The notes under the pieces are model-generated. The model was not told where the DNA came from. It worked only from the letters and a program-made list of their open reading frames with translations, and ran no database searches. From the NCBI GenBank assembly GCA_023251875.1, contig JAHEXY010000002.1, forward strand, positions 62,001-126,000: 64,000 nucleotides of DNA, given 5' to 3'. Made by a program: the position numbers and the translations under genes. Each line of letters starts with the position of its first letter. Within the stretch, counting starts at the first letter, position 1. Below, one piece after another: positions 19,435-27,712 of the stretch. This DNA is from Bacteroidota bacterium (GTDB lineage: Bacteria; Bacteroidota; Bacteroidia; JAHEXY01).

Positions 19435-19578
19435 TCAACGTAGTTTGAAAATTTTTCCTTCTAAACCAAATTTTTCAACAACTTCTATTTTCAATTTAGT
19501 TTGAAGCAACCAGTCTATCGTATAATCCCTTAGTCTTTCAAGTAGTTTTGATTTTTCTGTTTCGGAAAATAAATTCAT
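19435..19578 (-). CDS. small hypothetical protein (47 aa) where a third Rpn gene would be expected
   Basis: An ATG-to-TGA frame of 47 codons, beginning MNLFSETEKSKLLERLRDYT and ending in GLEGKIFKLR. It looks protein-like (amphipathic, charged helix). It starts where the spacer shared with the two Rpn loci ends. I do not recognise it. It could be a small protein or the fragment left after replacement of an Rpn gene. Confidence 0.4.
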   Translation of the reverse strand: MNLFSETEKSKLLERLRDYTIDWLLQTKLKIEVVEKFGLEGKIFKLR

Positions 19579-19627
19579 AGTTATTCTTTTTTTAAGATAT
19601 TAACTATTTAGTCAATTTGTTTTTAAA

Positions 19628-19662
19628 AGAACGCATGCATTATAAAAAATGCAATACGTTCT
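19628..19662. terminator. possible hairpin in the 19.58-19.78 kb gap
   Basis: AGAACG (19628-19633) pairs with CGTTCT (19657-19662) and the inner TGCAT pairs with ATGCA, with a small internal loop. It lies downstream of the minus-strand gene 19782-20945, but the T-run is weak. Nothing else is recognisable in this gap. Confidence 0.3.
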
Positions 19663-19781
19663 TCCATCCTAACAAACAATAAAATTTTAATTTATATTTC
19701 TATTTTGTTTTTGCAATTTTTGCGGATTTCCACATCAATTTTATAGCATCACTTGGATAGTCGGTAAAAAGATAAAACGAT

Positions 19782-20945
19782 CTATTCTATTTTACCGGAA
19801 ATATTTTTTACGAGCATGCTATATTGTTTATTGGCACCACATGAGCAGTAACTGTAATCAAGTTTACCTCCATTAATATTGTCTTTTACAACATAAGAGT
19901 ACAATACATTTGCTTTTTCAGGATTATCATTGTCGGCTACAACAAGTGCAACATTAAGAAAAGAATTGTCATAGTTTTTTCCTCCATTGTCCCAATCAAT
20001 ACCTGTTTTTTTGTTCCATTGCTCTTCTAAAAAATAAACCTTTATTATTTTCCCGGATCTACAATTACTCCAACTCGTAGATTCATTATAGGTTTTAATA
20101 ATTTCTGCTCTGTGTTTTTCTTTGTCGGCACCTTTGTATTTTTCAACAGGAGCAAGTTCTTTTGCTAATTCTTCACGTTCAACGTTAATAATAATTTCTT
20201 TTACTTTTTTTGTGGCAGCATTGTATTTAGTTAAATTCTCTGTTACTACAGGATCATTCATTCCTTTCGACTTGGCTAATACAATCATATAATTAGCAGC
20301 AGAAGCATATTGTGATTTAAATTGATAATATCGATTTTGTCCGTTCTCATCTTTTACCGAATGACTCGCATTGCATTGCATATATAGCTGATCCGCTCCA
20401 TTTGAATAAGATTGTATATAGTTTGGTGCTTTTGCAACCAGATCATCAATAGTTGTTTGGTGGGCTTTAACAACTTTATTGATGTAATAATAATAATGAT
20501 AAAGTTGGTCTTCAGGTGTTTTTTTGTAATCGTAATATACAGCCCAATATTCACTATAAGTAGCTTTGATAACTTCAAGCCGTTTATTGATAATGGTAAG
20601 AGAGTCCATTACTGTTTTTAAACCAACAGTATCATATTGCAGGTTCGTAATATTTTTTAACATGTTATAATTAGTATATACATAATTATAATCTGCATTA
20701 TAATTAGGATAATTAGTCATGGTTAATATTTTATTTACCTCCTCTTCTGTATATTTCTTTTTTTGTTGGTTATTTTCATTTGAAGTGCTGCTTTCTTCAT
20801 TTGTATTTGTTTCTGAAGTATTACTTTTTTTTGCTCCCATTTTTGGGACTTTAACTCCGCCAAGATTCAATTGGGCGTTTGCATTAAAATGGAGTAATAG
20901 GCCTAATGCTATTACGGTGCTCATTATTACATTTTTTGTTTTCAT
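19782..20945 (-). CDS. exported protein of unknown function
   Basis: 387 aa with a clear signal peptide (VIMSTVIALGLLLHFNANAQ), then a low-complexity Ser/Thr/Asn/Glu linker (about residues 40-65, SNTSETNTNEESS) and a helical, Tyr/Lys-rich body (YYDYKKTPEDQLYHYYYYI). Four cysteines lie in the C-terminal part, including YCSCGANKQYS near the end. No sorting domain and no lipobox, so a periplasmic location is likely. I do not recognise the family. It is followed toward the left by a gap with one weak hairpin. The upstream neighbour is a TerB-like gene in the same orientation. Confidence 0.6.
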   Translation of the reverse strand: MKTKNVIMSTVIALGLLLHFNANAQLNLGGVKVPKMGAKKSNTSETNTNEESSTSNENNQQKKKYTEEEVNKILTMTNYPNYNADYNYVYTNYNMLKNITNLQYDTVGLKTVMDSLTIINKRLEVIKATYSEYWAVYYDYKKTPEDQLYHYYYYINKVVKAHQTTIDDLVAKAPNYIQSYSNGADQLYMQCNASHSVKDENGQNRYYQFKSQYASAANYMIVLAKSKGMNDPVVTENLTKYNAATKKVKEIIINVEREELAKELAPVEKYKGADKEKHRAEIIKTYNESTSWSNCRSGKIIKVYFLEEQWNKKTGIDWDNGGKNYDNSFLNVALVVADNDNPEKANVLYSYVVKDNINGGKLDYSYCSCGANKQYSMLVKNISGKIE

Positions 20946-21021
20946 TGTTGGGAGGTTTAAATTGATTAATTAATTTTGAATTTATTTTTGTTTTAGATAT
21001 GTTATTTATTCCTGATATTTA

Positions 21022-21486
21022 TTATCTATTTCCATAATTTTTAACCATCATTACTTCAATAATTTTTTTTGCTAATTCTTCGTAAACATTTAATTCATTT
21101 TTTAAATGTTCAATAAGGGATTGTTCCTTTTTGGTAATATTTCCTTTTATAAATACCATTTCAACACAAACTGCAAAAAGAGTATTTTTGTTTTCGGGTT
21201 TAATAAACTTGGCACATTCTGATATAGCTTGGGTAAGGCTAGTATATGTTTTTACATTGTGTATACTTTGTTTTAGTAATTCATTTAGATCATCAACTTC
21301 ACTGAATATTTTTTTTTGAAAGAGCGTATCATAAATACTATCCCATTCTTCACCCTCTATATCTTTATCTGCGCATGCGGAGGCAACAACAATTGTTAAA
21401 AAAGCTTCCTTTTCATCATTTACATTTGGTTCCTCACTTAAAGTATTTAATAAACAATCAGAAAAAATAGCATCGATAAATTTCAT
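21022..21486 (-). CDS. TerB-like (tellurite resistance fold) protein
   Basis: 154 aa with the two acidic helical segments of the TerB fold: AFLTIVVASACADKDIEGEEW near residue 28 and CVEMVFIKGNITKKEQSLIE near residue 110. Members of this superfamily bind metal through such acidic residues and occur in stress and phage-response settings. The substrate is unknown here. It is not near other ter genes (the TerC gene at 50.3 kb is unlinked), so a tellurite role is not supported. Length is normal for the family. Confidence 0.6.
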   Translation of the reverse strand: MKFIDAIFSDCLLNTLSEEPNVNDEKEAFLTIVVASACADKDIEGEEWDSIYDTLFQKKIFSEVDDLNELLKQSIHNVKTYTSLTQAISECAKFIKPENKNTLFAVCVEMVFIKGNITKKEQSLIEHLKNELNVYEELAKKIIEVMMVKNYGNR

Positions 21487-21551
21487 GGTAATGTTTTAAA
21501 ATAATTGATTCGTTTTCTACGATTGAATTATTACTCATTCAATTTGTGGTA

Positions 21552-21559
21552 CAAAACTA
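21552..21559 (-). promoter_or_regulatory. -7 element (TAGTTTTG) for the TerB-like gene
   Basis: TAnnTTTG match on the minus strand about 66 bp before the TerB-like start, in the divergent intergenic region. No well-spaced -33 box was seen. Confidence 0.35.
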
Positions 21560-21658
21560 ATGGCTTATGAAAACAGAGGAAAAACAAAATTTTGAGTTTT
21601 GTATACTTCAGGGCTACATTTTAAATTTTACCTATGTTTATATCTGCCTGTATTTTAA

Positions 21659-21666
21659 TATATTTG
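21659..21666 (+). promoter_or_regulatory. -7 element (TATATTTG) for the helical protein gene at 21689
   Basis: TAnnTTTG match 23 bp before the ATG. The -33 region is AT-rich without a clear TTTG. Confidence 0.4.
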
Positions 21667-21688
21667 CATAAATAAAGACGGTATTTAC

Positions 21689-23257
21689 ATGAAGGAATCT
21701 GACGATCTTTTTTCATTAATTAAATCTCTTTCTCCATCGGAAAAAAGGTATTTTAAAATTTTTGCTTCACAATCAAATAAAAAAGAAGAAAATAATTATG
21801 TTTTACTTTTTGATATAATTGACAGGTTCAACGACCATAATTATAATGAGGATATATTAAAATACCGTTTACGAAAACACAGTTTTGTAAAACAATTACA
21901 CGTAACAAAAAATTATCTGTATAATCTTATTTTAAGAAGTCTTCGCAATTATTACGGTGATTCATCTGTAGAAAGTAAATTGCAAGAATTTTTAAAAAGC
22001 AGTGATATCTTATACAAAAAGAATTTGCATCAACAATCCTATAAAACCTTACTTAAGGCTGAAAAATATGCGCTTGAGAACGAAAAATATTTATATCTAT
22101 TAGAAATTTATGCTCATATAGAGAAACAACTCGTTCATTTATTTGTTAATACCAACGAAATTACCTCAGTATTATCTGAGATGGAATACAAAAGAAGGGA
22201 AATACAGAAATATATTTTTAATAGTAATGAATATACCAACCTGTGGAATAAATTGTATTCATTAGTTAAAAATACTGATTTGCAACTTAGATATGATGAT
22301 ACTAAAGTGCAATTAAATGAAATCATTTCAAATCCACTTTTATCAAATATTGATAAGGCATTAACCTTTCATAGTAAGCGCTATTTTTATATGATATATA
22401 GCATTTACTACATGTTTGCGGTGGATATGAAAAAAATTTATGAATATAATAAAGCGTTTTTAGGATTATATACGATTTTCCCAAATAGGATTGAAGATGA
22501 TTTAAGATATTACATTGCTGCATTGTGTAATTTTAATCTATACTGTATCTATTTAAATAAGGACGATGAATGGCAAGACAGTTTAGATAAATTGAAGCAT
22601 ATCTTAATTACCTATAATCATGTAGTGGGAGATAAAAGGAAACTTGATATTAAAGCTTGGTGTTTACGATTAGAAATGACTTACTATTCTCTTCGTAAAA
22701 AATATAAAGAGAATGAAAAATTAATTGCTAAAAATGAATCATTAATACAAGAAATTAATTTATTACAAAATAAAGAACATCCCATTTGTATCACCTATTT
22801 TGTAGCGTATCATTCTTTTATAATGGGGGATTTAAAAAAATCATTACAAATGGTAAATGAAATTATAAATGTTTACCATGAAGATAGTCATCCACAAATT
22901 CAGAGTCTTGCTAGAATGTTAAAGCTTATTCTCTATTTTGAATTGGGTCATTTTGATATGCTCAGCTATATTATTAAATCTAACTATCGTTTTTTGCGTA
23001 AGAAAAAGAGATTATGTGCTATTGAAAATGTTATTTTAAATAGCTTATTAAGTTTGCCAAATATAACAAGCAAAACAGAAATGACTCATTTCTTTGTTTT
23101 ACTAAAGGAAAATTTATTACCACTTACATTAGATATATATGAACAAAGATTATTTGATTTGCTAGATCTTATTTCTTGGGCAGATAGTAAGATTAATAAT
23201 ATATCTTTTGAAAAAGCTTTAGAAGCTGCCGGTCCGTATTACCAAATATATACTTGA
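21689..23257 (+). CDS. uncharacterised helical-repeat protein (paralogue of the gene at 54128-55615)
   Basis: 522 aa, cytosolic, nearly all alpha-helical by composition. The N-terminus (FSLIKSLSPSEKRYFKIFAS, then ENNYVLLFDIID) matches the paralogue's LHKLIKSLTKSEKRYFTINA and NYLKLFEIID. The C-terminal part also aligns (SLARMLKLILYFELGHFDML against ILARMLSLITHFELGNESNI). The pattern suggests TPR-like helical hairpins and a protein-binding scaffold. I know of no assigned function. Both copies end near DLISWADSK / DFILWAESK. The 3' end overlaps the convergent OstA-like gene by 19 bp. Confidence 0.65.
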   Translation: MKESDDLFSLIKSLSPSEKRYFKIFASQSNKKEENNYVLLFDIIDRFNDHNYNEDILKYRLRKHSFVKQLHVTKNYLYNLILRSLRNYYGDSSVESKLQEFLKSSDILYKKNLHQQSYKTLLKAEKYALENEKYLYLLEIYAHIEKQLVHLFVNTNEITSVLSEMEYKRREIQKYIFNSNEYTNLWNKLYSLVKNTDLQLRYDDTKVQLNEIISNPLLSNIDKALTFHSKRYFYMIYSIYYMFAVDMKKIYEYNKAFLGLYTIFPNRIEDDLRYYIAALCNFNLYCIYLNKDDEWQDSLDKLKHILITYNHVVGDKRKLDIKAWCLRLEMTYYSLRKKYKENEKLIAKNESLIQEINLLQNKEHPICITYFVAYHSFIMGDLKKSLQMVNEIINVYHEDSHPQIQSLARMLKLILYFELGHFDMLSYIIKSNYRFLRKKKRLCAIENVILNSLLSLPNITSKTEMTHFFVLLKENLLPLTLDIYEQRLFDLLDLISWADSKINNISFEKALEAAGPYYQIYT

Positions 23258-24861
23258 TTTTTATTTAAGGGCCTTTCATTTTTTTTCCAAACAAAATCTT
23301 TTAAAACCACATCTTCTTTTTTAGCATCTTTCATAGGATAAAAAGTAGCTGTAGGGGCACTTAAAAAGGAAATTCTATCGAAAGTTTTTTCTTTAATAAA
23401 GATAAGCATGGCACTTGCTAAGGCTTTATTTACACCAACAAAAGCATGGTTATCATCTTGTGCAAAATACACCGTTTCACTATTGCCATCAACGGTTACT
23501 TTATACAAATCGTTATCATGAAAATAACCAATCATCATTTTTCCTTTTATTTGATTAAAACGAATGGTGTCTAGACTATCAACAGAAGAAATTATAAATG
23601 CGGTATTGTTTAAATGCATGGAATATATTTTCCCGTTTCCGGTTTTTAAATGTATGGTATCTGCTGTGAGTTGATTGCCATCAGACCATAAAATGGGATT
23701 ATGAAACAAATGAATAATAGAATCTTTAAAAGAATAAACCAGAGAATCACATTTGCCTTGTAAATCTTGTTTAAATAATTTTACATGATGGTAGGCGTAA
23801 ATTAATTTGTGTTTTTCTAAAGTGGTATCAGTAGTTGCAAAAAGTGTATCGGCATGCATAAATAAAGTGTCTTTATCCATCATTTGCATCAACAGTACGC
23901 TATCCGTAATCATCGATTGATCAGAATTTTCATAGTAATAACCATAATTCCCTTTTATGGTTATGTTCTCAACAGTATCAAGTACCACCACATTTTTAAA
24001 GGCCTGTCCGTATCCTTTTTTTCTATCGTAACACAAACTATCTCCACTTAATTTTTGATTTTTCGATTGTAAATACGAGTTCTTATTAAACTGCGAAAAA
24101 TCATTTTTTGTATCGTACCATCCATTTTCGCAATAAATAAAATTGGTATCACTTGTTATGGTGGTTGGGCCAAAGAAATAAGAAATTTCAGTTTCGGTAT
24201 TGTATTTTAAGGTATCTGATTTTAACACATATTTTGGGTTGGTAAGTGTAACCTGATCTTTAAAAAAGAATTGTTTTCGTACTTCGTAATAAAAACCAAT
24301 TTTACTAACCAATGTATTATTGGTATCAACAATGGTTCCCCAATTAGTATATACAGCAGTTTGCGCATTCATATCGTAATCTAAATGGGGCGTGGTTAGG
24401 GTAATGGTATTGTCAATCATCTTTACATTACCATCTAATTGGGCAAATCTTTTATTACCATCGTATTTTAAAAGATCGCCATAAATGGTTACCGAATCTC
24501 CTTGAACTATTTTAATATTTCCAAAGGCATCGAGACTATTTTTAGAACCATATAAATAAGCGCTATCGCAATACATATACACGCTATCATGCTTAAAAGC
24601 AACATTCCCAATTAAGCGCCTTACATCAGAACCTCTATTTTCGTCATATTCAAGTGTATTGGCATTTAGTAATTCTACTTTTTGAATTTTTTGGGCGTAG
24701 GTATTACTTAACCACAGAGGCGCGGAGACACAGAGGAAAAGAAAGACCTCTCTCCCGACCTCTCTCCGAAGGAGAGAGGGGAAAAAGCATTTTATAGTTA
24801 CTGAGAGTGAGTATTTACACTTGAGCAGTAATAAATAGAGTTTATATTTTTTAGTCGTCAA
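23239..24861 (-). CDS. OstA-like outer-membrane/LPS-transport family protein
   Basis: About 540 aa. The body, from KIQKVELLNANTLEYDENRG onward, is the OstA/LptA-type repeated beta-strand fold (RLIGNVAFKHDSVYMYCDSA, then FGNIKIVQGDSVTIYGDLLKY) typical of Bacteroidota OstA-like proteins that handle LPS transport in the periplasm. The signal peptide ends at SNTYAQ. The N-terminus is odd: the codons before it contain two dispersed repeats (giving PSLLRREVGREV and VSAPLWLS), and the apparent TTG start lies inside a decayed T9SS tail. The true start is therefore uncertain and may be downstream of 24861. The 3' end overlaps the gene at 21689-23257. Confidence 0.75.
   Translation of the reverse strand: MTTKKYKLYLLLLKCKYSLSVTIKCFFPSLLRREVGREVFLFLCVSAPLWLSNTYAQKIQKVELLNANTLEYDENRGSDVRRLIGNVAFKHDSVYMYCDSAYLYGSKNSLDAFGNIKIVQGDSVTIYGDLLKYDGNKRFAQLDGNVKMIDNTITLTTPHLDYDMNAQTAVYTNWGTIVDTNNTLVSKIGFYYEVRKQFFFKDQVTLTNPKYVLKSDTLKYNTETEISYFFGPTTITSDTNFIYCENGWYDTKNDFSQFNKNSYLQSKNQKLSGDSLCYDRKKGYGQAFKNVVVLDTVENITIKGNYGYYYENSDQSMITDSVLLMQMMDKDTLFMHADTLFATTDTTLEKHKLIYAYHHVKLFKQDLQGKCDSLVYSFKDSIIHLFHNPILWSDGNQLTADTIHLKTGNGKIYSMHLNNTAFIISSVDSLDTIRFNQIKGKMMIGYFHDNDLYKVTVDGNSETVYFAQDDNHAFVGVNKALASAMLIFIKEKTFDRISFLSAPTATFYPMKDAKKEDVVLKDFVWKKNERPLNKNQVYIW
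24711..24785. repeat. two dispersed repeats within the signal-peptide region of the OstA-like gene
   Basis: A perfect stem CCTCTCTCC (24759-24767) / GGAGAGAGG (24771-24779) with a GAA loop, next to ACCACAGAGGCGCGGAGACA (24711-24730), a sequence type I recognise as recurrent in Bacteroidota genomes. Both fall within the OstA-like reading frame. Confidence 0.7.
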
Positions 24862-24950
24862 TTAAAATCCTTTAGATAACAAATTTACCGCTATTATTGT
24901 GTAAGTACAAAGAGTGAACCCTGGGCTTAACATTTTTTTTTGAATTGTGA
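24851..24950 (-). pseudogene. remnant of a T9SS sorting-domain C-terminus
   Basis: On the minus strand this reads NVKPRVHSLYLHNNSGKFVI-stop-RILID, matching the intact end of the T9SS gene at 27702 (NVKPGIYALYLNDNNGKFAI, then QRIVIEN). It contains a premature TAA and lacks any upstream reading frame. The DNA match runs from the stop codon region (24851, compare 27702) for about 95 bp. It is what remains of a second copy of the T9SS-tail junction. Confidence 0.8.
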
Positions 24951-24973
24951 AGATTGTTTATTCCTACAATTCT

Positions 24974-27712
24974 TTAAAACTTCATTAAACCGGAAGCAAA
25001 TCCTATTCGAAGGCCAAATGATTGGTATTTAAAATTATTAAAGGAAGAAACGAGTTCTAAACGAAACAATCGAAAAATTTTATCGAGGCCATAGCCAACT
25101 TCAATGTAGTTGTTTGAAGATGGTGTGTATAAATAATTCAAAAAGATATTTTCTTTTAAACCTAACATTCTTGAATATACAAACTGGGTAATCACTAATT
25201 TGGGTGTTTGAAAATGAAAAAATCCTTCTGCAAAATAATTAGCAGTTGAATAATTATAATAATCAAGCAAACGATATCCGGTAACAGATTCTTGTATAAA
25301 AATTCTGTTGCCATCAAAATGTTTATAGTCCATAAAATACAGTTTATTGTTATTGATAAAGCCTCCACAATTAATTTCAGTATTGAGTATTGCCCTAGCT
25401 CTTAATTTATATTGGTATTTTATACCCAGCTCCATATAATCGAAATCTATGTCACTATTGAATACATTTTTCCATCCCTTTTTATAATTTAATTTTAACT
25501 CGGGATAAGAGTCTTCAATTTCTGTTTTTATTCCATTTTCAATGCTATACTTTTTCCATAAAAAATATTTCAATGCAAGCTCTGTTACTAATGCTCTATT
25601 ATTAGAGAAATTCGTTGAGGTAGTTTCATTGTTTACCGGTGTATTAGAAGTAAACGCATATTGTTTCCAATTAATCCATGGTCTTGCATTTGGAGAATTT
25701 GTCAACATGGTTCGATTAGAGAATTCTCCATTTGCTGTAATAAATAATTGATCCGTTATTTTTTTAGAGAATGCTAATTTGAAATATTCTTTTTCATAAA
25801 TTTTCATGAAATTACTTTCGAATAAAAGGGTGGCAATACCATTAAAAAAATAATGAATGGGATCGTTTGAATTAAACTGGCTAATATCTTTTCCGCCTTC
25901 TAATAAAATACTTCCGGCATCTTCATCTTTGCTAAATTGATAATTTAATTTCCCCTTTGCGTAAAACAAATTCCTTGCCTGAGAATATTTTGCAATAGGA
26001 GAAATTTTTAATTCGTTTTTATTTTTAAAATTTTTATCATAAACTAAACTTGTGCTAAAAATAAATCGATCAACAGTATTATAATTAATGCTTGTAATGG
26101 GGGCTTGCCATTTTAATGTACTGCTCGAGTCAAATTTAAATTCATATCCCGAAAAAAGAAGACTTCCTATGCCGGATATAATTTTGGATGATATTTTATC
26201 TTTTGAAGAATCTATTTCTGCCTTCTTATTTTTTTCAATTGCAACCAAACTGTCGTTAAGTTTATAACTTTTTTCTTCTTCATTTGTTAATGGAATAACC
26301 CTTTCATTTTGCCAAAAAGTACTGTCTCTCCTATAAGCCATCGAATCAATTTCCATAGTTTCATTTGAAACTACTTCAGGGGCTTCTTCCTTTTTAGCCT
26401 CATCTTTTTCGTACATCTTCATTAGTTTGCGGAAATCTTTTTGAGTGATCTTTTTATCTCCCTGCTGTAAAAGTGAATCGAGGCTTTGATCGTCTCTTCT
26501 TCTCACGTGCGTAACATTAGCAAGTTCATCTTTCTCCGTTTTTTGGTCAATCACTTCTGTAGGAGGCAGTAATTTATCATTGATTTTTATTTTATAATTA
26601 TTACATGTTGCTTGATATTTTGCATTAAAACTAAGTCCGAGAACACTTCCATATATCACATAGCTTTGCATTAATGGCATCCAAACTTTATTCTGCACTT
26701 CACTGTATAATTGTGTAATAACGGTTGTGATTCCTTCATTAACAACAGATAGACTAACACTATGAATACACCATAAATTTTCGACAATATAAATGGTGCC
26801 TTCAAACACGCCATCTCCTTTTGAACGGGGTGTAACTTTTATTTTATTAATCTGGTGTTCTCCATCATAAAAAGAACCCTCAAATACAAACGTGTAATAC
26901 GAAAGTGCTTTAGGAGATAAGGGAGAAACATTTTCATTAATAGTAGGATAATAAAAACTCCCTTTTATATAATTTACAGGACTTGGTAAAGAATCTTGCA
27001 TGTTTGTACGAACAGAAATAACTTTTTCACTATAAGCATTGGGTTGTTTAAAATTTAATTCCGTAACATTTTCTACTAAAAATATTTTACCTGTATCAAC
27101 ACCGCTTTCTTTCAATTCTTTTTCAGAAACTATTTTACGAACGAGCCAAGGAATCTTTTCCAATTTCGCTACTCCTTTTGTATAAACTCTAGTGGAATAT
27201 TCCTGAACTTGATATTGATAAAATGTAGCCATGGAAATGGCTTTTCGCATAATAGCATAGGCGGGATCTTCATCTTTTACACCAACAGTTACTTCTCCAA
27301 GAGAATAGGTTGCCGATTTTAGTATGAGGTTTAATTCTACCCAATTATTTTCAACTTTCACTATTTGCTGTTCGGTTTGATAACCTAAAGATTGAACCAC
27401 AAGAGTATATTCTCCGGGACCCAACTTAATTTCAAATTTTGCATTGAGATTACTTGAGGTTCCTGAATTTATATTTTTAACATAAATTCCTACAAAAGGC
27501 AATGGCTCACCTTTATCAGACAATGTAGTACCTCTAATTCCTCCTGTTTGAGCAATGGCATGAAAAGAGAATTGCAAAATACAAACAAAATATACCGCAG
27601 TTTTAATCCAAGATAGAACTTGAATTAGAGTTGCCTTTGTCCCCTCTCCTCCTTCGACTTCGCTCAGGACAAGTTTGGAGAGGGCTAGGGAGAGGTGTTT
27701 TTTAGTTTTCAA
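24974..27712 (-). CDS. DUF5686 / carboxypeptidase-regulatory-like domain outer-membrane protein
   Basis: About 912 aa. After a signal peptide (VYFVCILQFSFHAIAQ), residues about 55-135 form a CarboxypepD_reg-like domain (RGTTLSDKGEPLPFVGIYVK to ATYSLGEVTVGV). The long DUF5686 region follows (PAYAIMRKAISMATFYQYQV) and ends as an outer-membrane beta-barrel with a terminal aromatic-rich strand. The family is widespread in Bacteroidota; function is unknown, probably outer-membrane or TonB-linked. The apparent start is a TTG overlapping the last codons of the upstream T9SS gene by 11 bp, and the first codons include a palindromic repeat (LSKLVLSEVEGGEG). No ATG occurs before the signal peptide, so the start is unresolved. 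Confidence 0.8.
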   Translation of the reverse strand: MKTKKHLSLALSKLVLSEVEGGEGTKATLIQVLSWIKTAVYFVCILQFSFHAIAQTGGIRGTTLSDKGEPLPFVGIYVKNINSGTSSNLNAKFEIKLGPGEYTLVVQSLGYQTEQQIVKVENNWVELNLILKSATYSLGEVTVGVKDEDPAYAIMRKAISMATFYQYQVQEYSTRVYTKGVAKLEKIPWLVRKIVSEKELKESGVDTGKIFLVENVTELNFKQPNAYSEKVISVRTNMQDSLPSPVNYIKGSFYYPTINENVSPLSPKALSYYTFVFEGSFYDGEHQINKIKVTPRSKGDGVFEGTIYIVENLWCIHSVSLSVVNEGITTVITQLYSEVQNKVWMPLMQSYVIYGSVLGLSFNAKYQATCNNYKIKINDKLLPPTEVIDQKTEKDELANVTHVRRRDDQSLDSLLQQGDKKITQKDFRKLMKMYEKDEAKKEEAPEVVSNETMEIDSMAYRRDSTFWQNERVIPLTNEEEKSYKLNDSLVAIEKNKKAEIDSSKDKISSKIISGIGSLLFSGYEFKFDSSSTLKWQAPITSINYNTVDRFIFSTSLVYDKNFKNKNELKISPIAKYSQARNLFYAKGKLNYQFSKDEDAGSILLEGGKDISQFNSNDPIHYFFNGIATLLFESNFMKIYEKEYFKLAFSKKITDQLFITANGEFSNRTMLTNSPNARPWINWKQYAFTSNTPVNNETTSTNFSNNRALVTELALKYFLWKKYSIENGIKTEIEDSYPELKLNYKKGWKNVFNSDIDFDYMELGIKYQYKLRARAILNTEINCGGFINNNKLYFMDYKHFDGNRIFIQESVTGYRLLDYYNYSTANYFAEGFFHFQTPKLVITQFVYSRMLGLKENIFLNYLYTPSSNNYIEVGYGLDKIFRLFRLELVSSFNNFKYQSFGLRIGFASGLMKF
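27641..27697. repeat. compound palindromic repeat at the 5' end of the DUF5686 gene
   Basis: Contains CCCCTCTCCTCC, then CTTCGACTTCGCTCAGGAC, then TTTGGAGAGGGCTAGGGAG. The halves of the C-rich/G-rich palindrome are separated by the well-known Bacteroidota segment that translates as LVLSEVEG. It lies between the T9SS stop and the signal peptide of the DUF5686 gene. Confidence 0.75.

Noticed and set aside
24851-24950. A separate small gene before OstA
   Set aside because: It aligns with the end of a T9SS sorting domain and contains a stop, so it is a remnant rather than a gene.
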